From assembly GCF_039539965.1 (NCBI RefSeq), contig NZ_BAABED010000001.1, forward strand, positions 3,224,001-3,288,000: a DNA stretch of 64,000 bases, written 5' to 3'. The translations under genes and the position numbers were made by a program. Positions within the stretch are counted from its first letter, which is position 1, and every line of letters begins with the position of its first letter. Source of the stretch: Arthrobacter methylotrophus (GTDB lineage: Bacteria; Actinomycetota; Actinomycetes; Actinomycetales; Micrococcaceae). This document shows positions 1-10,040 of this stretch, one piece after another. The notes under the pieces are model-generated. The model had not been told where the DNA came from and ran no database searches. It saw only the letters and a program-made list of their open reading frames with translations.

Positions 1-871
1 CGGAGCCGGACGTGCCGGCCCAATCTTCGTAGCTTCCCCCGGGGAGTCCACCCACCAGCTTTTCCGCCGGGGCCGAAACGCCGATGCTGATCCCCTGCGA
101 AGAAGCGTCGACGCTGGCCGTACGGTTCCGGTCAAGACCTGCCACGGTCAAGACCCCCGGAATGGTGGCAGGTGCGCCCACTTGGACATTTCCGCCGATC
201 CGATTGCCCGCAGCGGCCACGATCACCACGTCCTTCTGTTCGGCATAGAGGAACGCCGCGTCCCAGCTCTGGGGCCAATCAGGGGAAGTACTGCCGAGGG
301 AAATATTGATGACCTTGGCCCCATTGTCCACCGCCCATCGAACGGCTTCGGGAATCTGTTCCTGGTCCGTCTTTCCCGCCGGGTTCGGCGAGCCGAGCCA
401 AGCGGAAACGGACAAAATCTCGGCTTCGGGGGCAACACCGACGATTCCGTCCGGACCAACACCGGAAGCGGGCGAGGGAGAAGCCGACACTGATGCGTCG
501 GCTGAAGCGTGTCCGCGCCCGGCCAACAGCGTGGCGACGAGGGTCCCGTGTTCTGGTTTGGCCCCGATGCTCTTTTGTCCGTTCGGATCGCCCGCGCCGG
601 AAGCGTCAGTTCCGCCGACCACCGCACCCTTGAGATCCGGGTGTTGCCCATCCACCCCGCTGTCGATGATGGCCACTTTCACGCCCGCGCCCTTGGATAC
701 CTGCCAGGCGGCGGAAATACCGTACTCGTTGAGCCAGTATTCCTTGTCCCGCCAGGAGTCTGCGGACGCCGCGGGCGCAGTGAGCAGGGTCCCTGCCAAG
801 CCTCCCCCGGCGAGCACGGCAGCCAGCGCGGCCGACACTGCACAGCGGTGCCAGCGGTGTTGCAGCGTCAT
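1..871 (-). CDS. S8 subtilisin-like serine protease, C-terminus cut by window edge
   Basis: About 290 residues are visible; the gene runs off the left edge. The start is the ATG at 871-869, which shares a base with the ppx stop codon (TGATG), so the two genes are translationally coupled. An N-terminal signal peptide with an Ala/Gly/Leu core ends near an ASA-D site, so the enzyme is secreted. The subtilase fold shows in order: VAIIDSGVDG with the catalytic Asp, KPEHGTLVA with the catalytic His, and VIVAAAGN with the oxyanion Asn. The catalytic Ser lies beyond the edge. A Ser/Ala/Pro-rich insert follows the His motif. It resembles mycosin-type actinobacterial proteases, but no type VII secretion gene is visible, so the substrate is unknown. 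Confidence 0.88.
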   Translation of the reverse strand, partial: MTLQHRWHRCAVSAALAAVLAGGGLAGTLLTAPAASADSWRDKEYWLNEYGISAAWQVSKGAGVKVAIIDSGVDGQHPDLKGAVVGGTDASGAGDPNGQKSIGAKPEHGTLVATLLAGRGHASADASVSASPSPASGVGPDGIVGVAPEAEILSVSAWLGSPNPAGKTDQEQIPEAVRWAVDNGAKVINISLGSTSPDWPQSWDAAFLYAEQKDVVIVAAAGNRIGGNVQVGAPATIPGVLTVAGLDRNRTASVDASSQGISIGVSAPAEKLVGGLPGGSYEDWAGTSGS

Positions 872-1818
872 CAGCGAATACTCAGGGCGATGCCGTCGAG
901 GATGTCATGTTCGCTGGAAACAGCCTCGCTGATGGAGCCATCTCCGAGCTCAGCCACGCGCTGAAGGATGCGGCGCCACACGAGTGCTCCGGCCCCGATG
1001 ACATCGACACGCCCCGGATGCATGTAGGGCAGCCGGGCACGCTCTTCGCGGCTCATTTCCAGCAGGCACGTGGCCGCGTCGCTGATGGTCGCCAGGTCAA
1101 GGCTGGCACCGTGGATCAGCGCGGGATCGTACTCATTCAGGCCCAGGGCATGCGCCGTGATCGTGGTGATGGAGCCCGCAACTCCCACGACGGCGGTGGC
1201 CTGGCCAAGCGGGACCGTGCGGCTGGCGAGGTCAATGGCTGCGTCGACGTCGGCTTCCGCTGCGGCGATCTGCTCCGGCGTCGGAGGATCGTTGCGGAGG
1301 TGCCGTTCGGTCAGTCGAACGCACCCGATATCAACGGATTTGGCGGCGATGACCCCGTCGGAGTCTCCCAGGACGAACTCAGTGCTTCCGCCTCCAAGGT
1401 CCACGACAAGCACCGGGTCCTTGCCGCGCGACGGCAACACGCTGCTTGCGCCCGCGAAGGATAAAGCGGCTTCCTCGTCGCCGGAAATGACCTCGGGTTC
1501 GACGCCCAGCAGATCCCGGATTCCGTCAACAAAGACGTCCCGGTTGCGGGCGTCGCGGCTCGCGGAGGTGGCCACGAAGCGGACCCTCCCGGCTCCATGA
1601 TGGCGGATCAACTCGGCGTAGTCGCTGGTGGCCGCAAAGGTGCGCTCAAGGGCCTCCGGGGCGAGCTCGCCCGTCGCGTCCACTCCCTGTCCCAGGCGCA
1701 CCACGCGCATCTCACGGACAACGTCGTGCAATGGGGATCCTGCATCGACACCGTTGGAATCCGCGATCAGGAGGCGGATCGAATTGGTGCCACAATCGAT
1801 GGCAGCTACCCGGCTCAT
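871..1818 (-). CDS. ppx: Ppx/GppA family exopolyphosphatase
   Basis: 315 residues of the sugar kinase/Hsp70-like phosphatase fold. The family hydrolyses terminal phosphates of polyphosphate or the 5' phosphate of pppGpp. Visible motifs are the N-terminal phosphate loop AAIDCGTNSIRLL, the EVISGDEEAALSFAGA segment, the second loop VVDLGGGSTEFVLG and the adenosine-site VGVAGSITT. At about 315 residues it is the short actinobacterial form without the C-terminal HD domain of E. coli Ppx. The ATG overlaps the stop of the DUF501 gene (ATGA), so it is co-translated in the eno-ftsB-DUF501-ppx string. Whether polyphosphate or pppGpp is the substrate cannot be read from sequence. Confidence 0.93.
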   Translation of the reverse strand: MSRVAAIDCGTNSIRLLIADSNGVDAGSPLHDVVREMRVVRLGQGVDATGELAPEALERTFAATSDYAELIRHHGAGRVRFVATSASRDARNRDVFVDGIRDLLGVEPEVISGDEEAALSFAGASSVLPSRGKDPVLVVDLGGGSTEFVLGDSDGVIAAKSVDIGCVRLTERHLRNDPPTPEQIAAAEADVDAAIDLASRTVPLGQATAVVGVAGSITTITAHALGLNEYDPALIHGASLDLATISDAATCLLEMSREERARLPYMHPGRVDVIGAGALVWRRILQRVAELGDGSISEAVSSEHDILDGIALSIR

Positions 1819-2531
1819 GCGTCGCGCTCCCCCACGATTGATTCATCCAGCGGCTGTGTTGCCGAAGAGGCCTTGGATTTGCGGACCGGCGCGGGACGGC
1901 CCACGATGTCCGGCAGGCCCTGCGGCCCGTGACGGCTGAGGTCCTTGGACGGTGCCTCTCCAGCACTGTCCCACGCACCGTCGCAGTAGCAGCGGTCCGC
2001 GGTCCACCATTCGCTGATCGCCTCGATGGCCTCGTCGCCGAGCGGATTGACCCCGGGGCCAGAGGCCAAGGAATGGCCAACCAGGACGTGCAGGCATTTG
2101 ACGCGGGTGGGCATGCCACCGGCAGAGACGCCTGCGATCTCGGGAACTTCTCCGGTTCCGGCACGTCCGGCGATCTCGTCACGCGCCCGGAGATAGGCTT
2201 CGTGGGCGTCCCGGTACGCCGCTGCCAACGGCTCGTCGGCCGTGAGTCGTTCGTTCATCTCATTCATGAGCCCTCCGGCTTCAAGCCTTGACACGGCGGC
2301 GGTGATGACGGGGTGGGTCAAGTAGAACGTCGTGGGAAACGGGGTGCCGTTGCTCAGCCGAGGCGCGGTGGCGGCGACAATCGGGTTGCCACACACACAG
2401 CGCGCCGGGATTTCGACGACGTCGCGCACCGGCCGTCCCAGCTGCCGGCTAAGGATTTCAAGATCGTGTGCTGATGGCTTGCGGGACTCCTGCGATGCAG
2501 GTGCCGAGGTGTTCTCCACTGGCGCTGCCAT
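1815..2531 (-). CDS. DUF501 domain-containing protein
   Basis: 238 residues from the ATG at 2531, which is preceded by GGAAGG. The open frame extends further upstream, but only into the ftsB 3' end, so the internal ATG was chosen. The DUF501 region begins near residue 22 (EILSRQLGRPVRDV) and has the family's Cys-rich and His motifs (CVCGNPIVA, FPTTFYLTHP, RVKCLHVLVGHSLA), which look like a metal-binding set. The C-terminal 50 residues are polar and probably disordered. The gene sits between ftsB and ppx, its usual place in Actinobacteria. The molecular function is not known. Confidence 0.9.
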   Translation of the reverse strand: MAAPVENTSAPASQESRKPSAHDLEILSRQLGRPVRDVVEIPARCVCGNPIVAATAPRLSNGTPFPTTFYLTHPVITAAVSRLEAGGLMNEMNERLTADEPLAAAYRDAHEAYLRARDEIAGRAGTGEVPEIAGVSAGGMPTRVKCLHVLVGHSLASGPGVNPLGDEAIEAISEWWTADRCYCDGAWDSAGEAPSKDLSRHGPQGLPDIVGRPAPVRKSKASSATQPLDESIVGERDA

Positions 2532-2587
2532 CCTTCCTGCCCTATTTGGCCGCACCTTTCCGGGCGCGACGGCGGCGGGCACCGTGT

Positions 2588-3274
2588 CTAGTCTGTTGCC
2601 GAGCGCCTGATGGATTCCCACAGCCCATCTACCCAAGGCAGATTGCTCGGGCTTCCGGAAGCTCCTGAGCCGGTGCTTCCGCCCGGTGTGCCGGCGGGAA
2701 CATCTCCACCAAACACCCAGTAGCCTGCTTCACCCGGCATAACCATGTTAATGCGGTCCCGGGCCTGTTGTTTCACATAGTTGGGATCCTGCCACCGTGT
2801 GATCTGCTTCTCGAGGCTGGTTTGCTCGGTCTTTTTGCTTGCGATGTCGGCTTCCAGTCCGGAGATTTCCGCCTTTTTCTCCAACCAGATTTTGACCGTG
2901 GGCGCGAGCATGATGGTGATCGCGATCATCACCACGGCGAGGGCAAGCATGCGGCCGGAGAAGGCCTTTGCCGGTACAGGGCGGGCGCTTTTGTGGCTGT
3001 CGCCCTGATTCGAATGTCCTGGCTTCGGCGCCGGAGATCCGGCCTTAGCGCCAGGCTGTCCTTTGTTTTGCGCGCCGCCGTTCCGTGTGCTGTCTTCGGC
3101 GCTGGCATTGGACGCCGAGCTGGAGCCCGTGTGGACCGGAGTCTCCTGCTGCGCGCGGGTTGCCTTGCGGGGTTCACCGAAGTCGGCACGGATAACGTGG
3201 CCGCCGTCGGGGTTCTTTTGGGGCGAGCGGCCCAGGGCATCTGCCCGGGGGACCTTGGGTCGGCGGGTGGCCAT
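2588..3274 (-). CDS. ftsB: FtsB/DivIC-family septum formation initiator
   Basis: 228 residues, a bitopic membrane protein of the divisome. The first 105 residues are a polar, disordered cytoplasmic tail. One membrane segment follows (about 109-127), then a short coiled coil (about 130-160) and the family motif DPNYVKQQARDRINMVMPGE (163-182). The C-terminus is Gly/Ser-rich. The ATG at 3274 has AGGAG six bases upstream. FtsB/DivIC proteins bridge FtsL and FtsQ/DivIB at the septum. The gene lies downstream of eno behind a strong hairpin (3377-3412), so it may be partly uncoupled from enolase expression. The actinobacterial tail is much longer than in E. coli FtsB (about 100 residues in total). 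Confidence 0.93.
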   Translation of the reverse strand: MATRRPKVPRADALGRSPQKNPDGGHVIRADFGEPRKATRAQQETPVHTGSSSASNASAEDSTRNGGAQNKGQPGAKAGSPAPKPGHSNQGDSHKSARPVPAKAFSGRMLALAVVMIAITIMLAPTVKIWLEKKAEISGLEADIASKKTEQTSLEKQITRWQDPNYVKQQARDRINMVMPGEAGYWVFGGDVPAGTPGGSTGSGASGSPSNLPWVDGLWESIRRSATD

Positions 3275-3376
3275 GACACTCCTGTAATGCCTGGTGCTTG
3301 CCTGGCGGGTTGCTGCGCGTTGCGTACCTCACGGAGCCTGCGGTTGCCGAAGTGCTCGCACATTTCGTTAAACAGA

Positions 3377-3412
3377 ACCGGCGGCTATGGTCTTTCCACC
3401 ATAGCCACCGGT
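3377..3412. terminator. Hairpin between eno and ftsB
   Basis: A 15-base-pair stem with one mismatch: ACCGGcGGCTATGGT pairs with ACCATAGCCaCCGGT around a 6-base loop. It lies just after the eno stop codon. There is no long U tract, so partial attenuation of ftsB-DUF501-ppx is as likely as full termination. Confidence 0.7.
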
Positions 3413-3430
3413 CAGCTGTTTCAGCGGATA

Positions 3431-4804
<1,374 letters not shown>

Positions 4805-5536
4805 TTACGGAACAGCGTCGGGTTCCTCACGTTTTGTGGCTTCGCCGTCGCGTCCCTGGTAGCGGCGGACGGCGCCGCGCAAGGCCCGTTCGGCGTCGAA
4901 CCCCTTCTCCTTCGAGCCCGCGACGACGGCAAGCAGCAAGTCTCCAAGCGCGGCTTCCGAGTCGGGAACCTCCGCCGCGGCAACCGGGCGACCACCACGT
5001 TCCGCACCACCCGAGCGCGCCGCGCGCTCGGCACGGTCAAGGGACTTTTGCGCCAGGGCGAGGGCAGGCAGATGGGGTGGAATGCCTGCGAAGGGATCCT
5101 CGCGTTCAGGCTTTTCGGCCTTCTTCACGGCATCCCACTTTTCAACGATCTCCTCCACGGTGGCCGGGAAGGAATCCTGCAAGGTTCCGTCCGGCCTGAA
5201 GACGTGCGGATTGCGCCGCACCATCTTCTCCGTGATGGTGCGGGCAACGTCGTCGAAGGTGAACTGTCCGTGTTCCGCGGCGAGCCGGGCGTGCAGCACC
5301 ACTTGAAGCAGCACGTCGCCCAGCTCGCCACGGAGTTCGTCGGCAGTATCGGAACCGGACGCGCCGGCCTCGATTGAGTCGACCACCTCGTACGCTTCCT
5401 CGATCAGGTACTCCACCAAGGATTCGTGGGTCAGCGCACCCATCCACGGACAGTGCTCCCGCAACGAGGCAATCTTTTGCACGAGCACCGCGACGGGACC
5501 TCCGGAAGGTCCGCCCACAGGAGTCTGCTTAGCCAA
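4805..5536 (-). CDS. mazG: MazG nucleoside triphosphate pyrophosphohydrolase
   Basis: 243 residues, a housecleaning enzyme that hydrolyses (d)NTPs to NMP and pyrophosphate. The MazG core carries the metal-binding EExxE helix (YLIEEAYEVVDSIEAG) and the second acidic helix (ELRGELGDVLLQVVLHARLA), then IVEKWDAVKKAEK. A substrate-contact segment CPWMGALTHESL lies near residue 30. The C-terminal third is Ala/Arg-rich and less conserved. The frame opens with a TTG at 5536 that overlaps the adenosine deaminase stop; a GTG six codons later (5518) is possible and neither has a clear ribosome site. Coupling to add fits nucleotide-pool housekeeping. Confidence 0.9.
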   Translation of the reverse strand: MAKQTPVGGPSGGPVAVLVQKIASLREHCPWMGALTHESLVEYLIEEAYEVVDSIEAGASGSDTADELRGELGDVLLQVVLHARLAAEHGQFTFDDVARTITEKMVRRNPHVFRPDGTLQDSFPATVEEIVEKWDAVKKAEKPEREDPFAGIPPHLPALALAQKSLDRAERAARSGGAERGGRPVAAAEVPDSEAALGDLLLAVVAGSKEKGFDAERALRGAVRRYQGRDGEATKREEPDAVP

Positions 5537-6647
5537 GGTTGGCGTAGGCGTCGTTGATGTACTCCACCAAGGCTTCCTTTTCGTCGAGCGGCAGGAACGA
5601 AGACTCGGCCGCGTTCAGGGTCAGCTCGAGGAGATCGTCGAGATCGTAGTCGAAGGTCTCCACGAGAAGTTCGAACTCGTCGGTGAGCGTCACGCCGCTC
5701 ATGAGCCGGTTGTCCGTATTGATGGTGACGTTGAAGCCGAGCTGGTAGAGCATGTCCAGCGGATGGTTCTCGATGCCTTCGCCGAAGTTAGCGATCGCTC
5801 CGGTCTGCAGATTGGACGAGGGGCAGATTTCCAGCGCAATTCCGCGATCGCGGACCCAGCCGGCCACCTCACCCAACGTGACCATGCCAACGGTGTCCTC
5901 GAAGTCCACGGTGATGTCCTCCGCGATGCGCACGCCGTGGCCCAAGCGCAGGGCACGTCCGTCAACCAGGGCGGACTGGATGCTTTCCAGGCCTGCTGCC
6001 TCGCCGGCATGCACGGTAGCCGGGAAGTTGTGCTCGGCCAGGTAGGTGAACGCGTCCTTGAAACGGGAGGGCAGGAAGCCGTCTTCGGCTCCGGCGATGT
6101 CGAAGCCGACCGCCCCGTTGTAGCGGTGACGCACGGCGAGCTCAGCGATTTCCTGGCCGCGGTCAGCGTGGCGCATCGCCGTGATGAGCTGACCCACCTG
6201 GATCTGGCGGCCGGACTCCTCCACGGCGTCCACGCCGGCGTCGAGCCCTTCCTGGACGGCATCCACAACCTCGTCCAGGGTGAGACCCTTCTGGAGGTGC
6301 TGCTCAGGTGCCCAACGGATCTCGCCGTACACGACGCCGTCGTCGGCAAGGTCCTCAACGAACTCCTTGGCAACCCGCGCCAGGCCTTCCTTGGTCTGCA
6401 TGACGGCAATCGTGTGATCAAAGGTTTCGAGGTAGCGGACCAAAGAACCAGAGTCGGCCGACTCACGGAACCACTGGCCCAGCGCTACGGGATCCGTCGA
6501 AGGCAGTGTGTGGCCGACGGCCTCCGCCAGCTCGATGATGGTAGCCGGGCGAAGTCCCCCGTCCAGGTGGTCGTGAAGGGAAACCTTCGGCAGGCTCTTC
6601 AGGTCGAAGTCAAGGGCAGGGGCGGCATCAACAATGGGGTCAGTCAC
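5529..6647 (-). CDS. add: Adenosine deaminase
   Basis: 372 residues, deaminating adenosine or deoxyadenosine to inosine. Metal ligands are visible as HDHLDG (25-30), with TVHAGEAAG carrying a third His and the active Glu region, RLGHGVRI, and INTDN near the C-terminus supplying the final Asp. The start is the GTG at 6647: a TAGAGT -10 box lies exactly six bases upstream, which implies a leaderless mRNA starting at this codon. It is next to deoA and cdd and the nucleoside importer, so its job is salvage of imported purine nucleosides. Confidence 0.96.
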   Translation of the reverse strand: MTDPIVDAAPALDFDLKSLPKVSLHDHLDGGLRPATIIELAEAVGHTLPSTDPVALGQWFRESADSGSLVRYLETFDHTIAVMQTKEGLARVAKEFVEDLADDGVVYGEIRWAPEQHLQKGLTLDEVVDAVQEGLDAGVDAVEESGRQIQVGQLITAMRHADRGQEIAELAVRHRYNGAVGFDIAGAEDGFLPSRFKDAFTYLAEHNFPATVHAGEAAGLESIQSALVDGRALRLGHGVRIAEDITVDFEDTVGMVTLGEVAGWVRDRGIALEICPSSNLQTGAIANFGEGIENHPLDMLYQLGFNVTINTDNRLMSGVTLTDEFELLVETFDYDLDDLLELTLNAAESSFLPLDEKEALVEYINDAYANLG

Positions 6648-6653
6648 CCCTCA

Positions 6654-6659
6654 ACTCTA
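6654..6659 (-). promoter_or_regulatory. -10 box of leaderless add promoter
   Basis: TAGAGT, six bases before the GTG start; no ribosome-binding site fits between. No convincing -35. Confidence 0.6.
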
Positions 6660-6675
6660 GGGGGACGGAAGGTGC

Positions 6676-7383
6676 TTAGCCAGCGCGCTTCGAGCGCTCG
6701 ACGCCGCCCGTCGCGTTGACGGCGGCATCTGCATCTTCCGCGGTTGCTCCCGCGGGAGCCGCTTCCTTCTTTTCGGCGTCTTTCTTTTCGAGGTGCTTGT
6801 GCCACCAACGCAGCGTGTGGTCGACGATCACACCGAGCACCACAGCGAATGCCACGGCAATTCCGACTCCCAGGAGCGGATTGTTGTGCACCCAGTGGCC
6901 GGCTAGTGAGCCGACCCCGATCGAATACCCCACCCAGGTGAAGCAGGCGAAGGCATCCAGCAAGAAGAAGGTCCTGTGGCGAAATCCTGTCTGTCCAGCC
7001 ACATAGTTCACCGCCACACGGCCCCAGGGGATATACCGTGCGGTGAAGATAAGGACTGCGCCGCGCTTGTCCAGTTCGTAGTGGGCCCAAGCGAACATCT
7101 TCTGGACCTTCGGCTTGCGCATCCATTTCCAACGGTCCAAACCGATCTTGCGACCGAGGATGTAGGCCATGTTGTCACCGGCCATGGCCCCGACAAGCGC
7201 GGTAGCGCCGAGGAGCCACAGATTGGGCTCGCCCCGGTGCATTGCCAGGGCCGAGAGCCCGACGATCGCGGTTTCACTCGGAAGGATCGTGGCAAAGCCG
7301 TCAATGAAGAAGAAGACCAGGAGGACCGGATAGATCCACGGTTGCCCGGCGGCGTGCTCGAGCATGTGGTTCATGAATTCCAC
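6676..7383 (-). CDS. DedA family membrane protein (first of two)
   Basis: 235 residues from the GTG at 7383, which has AGGAG ten bases upstream. A TTG at 7401 lies upstream of that site and an ATG follows at 7374. The DedA (VTT/SNARE-associated) core starts with QPWIYPVLLVFFFIDGFATILPSE, keeping the family Pro-Ser-Glu motif, followed by GAMAGDNMAYILGRKIG and FTARYIPWGRVAVNYVAG, the region of the conserved Arg. About five membrane or re-entrant segments are present and the tail is Lys/Ala-rich. DedA proteins act as lipid scramblases or carriers (undecaprenyl phosphate and phosphatidylethanolamine in known cases). A second, similar DedA gene follows upstream. Confidence 0.92.
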   Translation of the reverse strand: MEFMNHMLEHAAGQPWIYPVLLVFFFIDGFATILPSETAIVGLSALAMHRGEPNLWLLGATALVGAMAGDNMAYILGRKIGLDRWKWMRKPKVQKMFAWAHYELDKRGAVLIFTARYIPWGRVAVNYVAGQTGFRHRTFFLLDAFACFTWVGYSIGVGSLAGHWVHNNPLLGVGIAVAFAVVLGVIVDHTLRWWHKHLEKKDAEKKEAAPAGATAEDADAAVNATGGVERSKRAG

Positions 7384-7604
7384 GCAGGCATTGCTCCTCA
7401 AGGAAAGTCACACGGTTTGGTGACATAGGTCGCTATCCAGTGTCCCACGGCCGGAGCGTCGTTCGCTACGCCCCGGCCGGAGAGGAACACAACTTAACGC
7501 TAGTCCGGAAGACCCGGCCAAGGCATCCTCCCCGGGATGGATCTTCCGGTACGGACGGTTCATACCCAGGGAGGAGACATCCCGCCCCAAGTTTGCGATC
7601 CCGC

Positions 7605-8255
7605 CTACTGGACTGGTTCCCCTTCAGGTTCGCCCGCTTCTGCATCCACTTCCGTGGCGGTCGTTGCGCCGCGGACTTTGCTGATGATCCGGTCCACGAC
7701 GATTCCCAGGATGACGGCCGCGACGATCGCGATGATCGCCCCCAGAAGGTGATTGTGTTCGAACCATTGGCCGAAGAACAAACCGATAGCGACGGAGTAA
7801 CTGGCCCATAGGACGGCAGACATGGCCGTGAGCGCCACGAACATGCCGTGCGAGAAATGCGTGGCGCCAGCCGTGAGATTGACCGCCACGCGGCCGATGG
7901 GAATGAAACGGGCCACGATGATCAGTGACGCGGCCCGGCGTCGAAGTTCCCGTCCAGCCCACCGGAAGGCACCTTGCATCCTTTGGGAACGCATCCATCG
8001 CCAGCGCCGGACACCTATTCGGCGGCCGATCATGTAGGCGATGTTGTCCCCTATGAAGGCCCCCAGCGCGCCCACGAGGATCAGCAGCCATGCACTCGGC
8101 ACCCCGGTGGTCGCGGAAACGGCCGCGAGCCCCACCACCACCGACTCGCTGGGGATAGGCGGGAAGAAACCGTCGATCACGCAGCAGGCAAAGACCAGAA
8201 GCAAGACCCAGGGCTGCCCGGCTGCGGCGAGGATGAAGTCGTTGATGGCTTGCAC
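7605..8255 (-). CDS. DedA family membrane protein (second of two)
   Basis: 216 residues from the GTG at 8255. The frame is open further upstream but that part overlaps deoA and reads as low-complexity Arg/Gly sequence. The same order of motifs as in the neighbouring DedA is seen: QPWVLLLVFACCVIDGFFPPIPSE, GDNIAYMIGRRIGVRRW, VARFIPIGRVAVNLTAGATH, then two hydrophobic segments. The C-terminus has an acidic Glu/Val/Gly tail, unlike the Lys-rich tail of its neighbour. The start overlaps no good ribosome site (GGGAAG nearby), so it is less certain. The two paralogues are separated by about 220 bases without a gene. Confidence 0.9.
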   Translation of the reverse strand: MQAINDFILAAAGQPWVLLLVFACCVIDGFFPPIPSESVVVGLAAVSATTGVPSAWLLILVGALGAFIGDNIAYMIGRRIGVRRWRWMRSQRMQGAFRWAGRELRRRAASLIIVARFIPIGRVAVNLTAGATHFSHGMFVALTAMSAVLWASYSVAIGLFFGQWFEHNHLLGAIIAIVAAVILGIVVDRIISKVRGATTATEVDAEAGEPEGEPVQ

Positions 8256-8320
8256 GGTCTTCCCAACGAACGGCAGTGGGGATTGTCTCCCGGACGTCCG
8301 AAAATGCGCGGGAGACCAGC

Positions 8321-9631
8321 CTAGGAGATCCGGTCGATGATGAGCCGTTGCGCTGGCCGTGAGCCTTCCGGCGCGATGAGCACGGCTCCTTCCAAGGCTT
8401 CCTTGGCTCTTTCGAATCTTTCCGGCGTGTCGCTCAGCAGAGTCATGAGCGGCTCCCCCGCCCGCACCAAGGCGCCCGGCTTGACATGCATCCGCACCCC
8501 CGCACCGGCCTGGACGATATCTTCCTTCCGGGCCCGTCCCGCACCGAGGCGCCACGCAGCCACACCCACGGACAAAGCGTCGAGCTCCACAAGGACGCCG
8601 TCGGCCGGAACCGGGATGATCTCGGATTCCCTGGCCACAGGCAGGGCGGCACGCGGATCGCCCCCTTGGGCTGTGATCATGCGGTTCCAGACGTCCATCG
8701 CGCGGCCATCCTGGAGGGCGGCCGCGGGATCGGCGTCGTGCACTCCAGCGCAGGCGAGCATCTCCTCGGCGAGCCTGATGGTCAGTTCGACGACGTCTTC
8801 CGGACCGCCGCCGGCCAGCACCTCTACCGATTCCTCCACCTCGATGGCATTGCCCGCGGTCAGGCCCAACGGAGTGCTCATATTGGTCAGGAGGGCCACC
8901 GTGTTGACACCCGCATCCTTGCCCAGCGCCACCATGGTTTCCGCCAGTTCGCGGGCGCGGGCTTCGTCCTTCATGAACGCCCCCGAGCCCACCTTCACGT
9001 CAAGCACCAAGGATCCCGTGCCTTCGGCGATCTTCTTGCTCATGATGGACGAGGCAATCAGCGGGATGGCTTCCACCGTGCCCGTCACGTCCCGGAGGGC
9101 GTAAAGCTTCTTGTCCGCCGGAGCCAAGCCAGTGCCGGCAGCGCAGATCACCGCCCCCACGTCCTGCAGCTGCGCGAGGATTTCCGCATTGCTCAGGTTC
9201 GCCCGCCAACCGGGAATCGATTCGAGCTTGTCGAGGGTGCCCCCGGTGTGGCCCAGTCCCCTGCCGGAAAGCTGGGGAACCGCCACACCGAAGACGGCTA
9301 CCAAGGGCGCCAGTGGAAGCGTGATCTTGTCCCCGACGCCCCCGGTGGAGTGCTTGTCGGTGGTGGCTTTCACGCCGCCGTCAGGCCGCTGAAGGCCGGA
9401 GAAGTCCATCCGCTCACCCGAGGCGATCATCGCCGCGGTCCAGCGCGAGATCTCGGCACGGTCCATCCCATTGAGCAGGATGGCCATGGTCAGGGCCGCC
9501 ATCTGCTCGTCGGCGATGACACCACGGGTGTAGGCATCGATGGTCCAGTCGATCTGTTCCGGGGTCAGGGTGCCCTTGTCCCGCTTGATGCTGATGATCT
9601 GAACGGCATCAAACGCCTCAGTCTGTGTCAC
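8321..9631 (-). CDS. deoA: Thymidine phosphorylase
   Basis: 436 residues, converting thymidine plus phosphate to thymine and 2-deoxyribose-1-phosphate. The GTG at 9631 has AAGGAG upstream and overlaps the cdd stop (GTGA). Phosphate and nucleoside binding motifs are visible: KHSTGGVGDK (about 93-102), SGRGLGHTGGTLDKLE, the alpha-helical N-terminal domain and a C-terminal alpha/beta domain with KPGALVRAGEPL. Typical length for bacterial pyrimidine-nucleoside phosphorylases, so uridine could also be a substrate. It works directly after cytidine deaminase and the importer. Confidence 0.96.
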   Translation of the reverse strand: MTQTEAFDAVQIISIKRDKGTLTPEQIDWTIDAYTRGVIADEQMAALTMAILLNGMDRAEISRWTAAMIASGERMDFSGLQRPDGGVKATTDKHSTGGVGDKITLPLAPLVAVFGVAVPQLSGRGLGHTGGTLDKLESIPGWRANLSNAEILAQLQDVGAVICAAGTGLAPADKKLYALRDVTGTVEAIPLIASSIMSKKIAEGTGSLVLDVKVGSGAFMKDEARARELAETMVALGKDAGVNTVALLTNMSTPLGLTAGNAIEVEESVEVLAGGGPEDVVELTIRLAEEMLACAGVHDADPAAALQDGRAMDVWNRMITAQGGDPRAALPVARESEIIPVPADGVLVELDALSVGVAAWRLGAGRARKEDIVQAGAGVRMHVKPGALVRAGEPLMTLLSDTPERFERAKEALEGAVLIAPEGSRPAQRLIIDRIS

Positions 9632-10038
9632 CGGTTCTCCTTCAGGTTGTCGGGACCGAAGGCATCGGGCAGCACTTGGTCCATGGTCTTGATGCCTTGC
9701 GTTGTCATGAGCTGCATGCCGGGTGCCCGGAATTCATACAGCAATTGCCTGCAGCGTCCACACGGCATGAGAACATTGCCCTTCGCGTCGACGCAATAGA
9801 ACGCCCGTAGCCTGCCGCCGCCACCCATATGGAGATCTCCCACCAGAGCGCACTCGGCGCACAGCGTGAGACCATAGCTGGCGTTCTCCACGTTGCAGCC
9901 ACTGACGATCCGGCCGTCCTCGGTGAGGGCTGCAGCCCCCACCGGGAACTTCGAATACGGAGCGTAGGCCTTCTCCATGGCGGCAACCGCGGCAGCCTCA
10001 AGGGCAGCCCAGTCCACGTCGGTATCCGTGACGGCCAC
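9628..10038 (-). CDS. cdd: Cytidine deaminase
   Basis: 136 residues, a small homotetrameric-type enzyme converting cytidine and deoxycytidine to uridine forms. The zinc site is plain: NVENASYGLTLCAEC supplies one Cys and the catalytic Glu, and PCGRCRQLL supplies the other two Cys. The GTG at 10038 was preferred over the TTG at 10044 because AAGGG lies at correct spacing for the GTG and is too close to the TTG. It overlaps deoA and directly follows the permease gene, so importer and deaminase are coexpressed. Confidence 0.95.
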   Translation of the reverse strand: MAVTDTDVDWAALEAAAVAAMEKAYAPYSKFPVGAAALTEDGRIVSGCNVENASYGLTLCAECALVGDLHMGGGGRLRAFYCVDAKGNVLMPCGRCRQLLYEFRAPGMQLMTTQGIKTMDQVLPDAFGPDNLKENR

Positions 10039-10040
10039 AG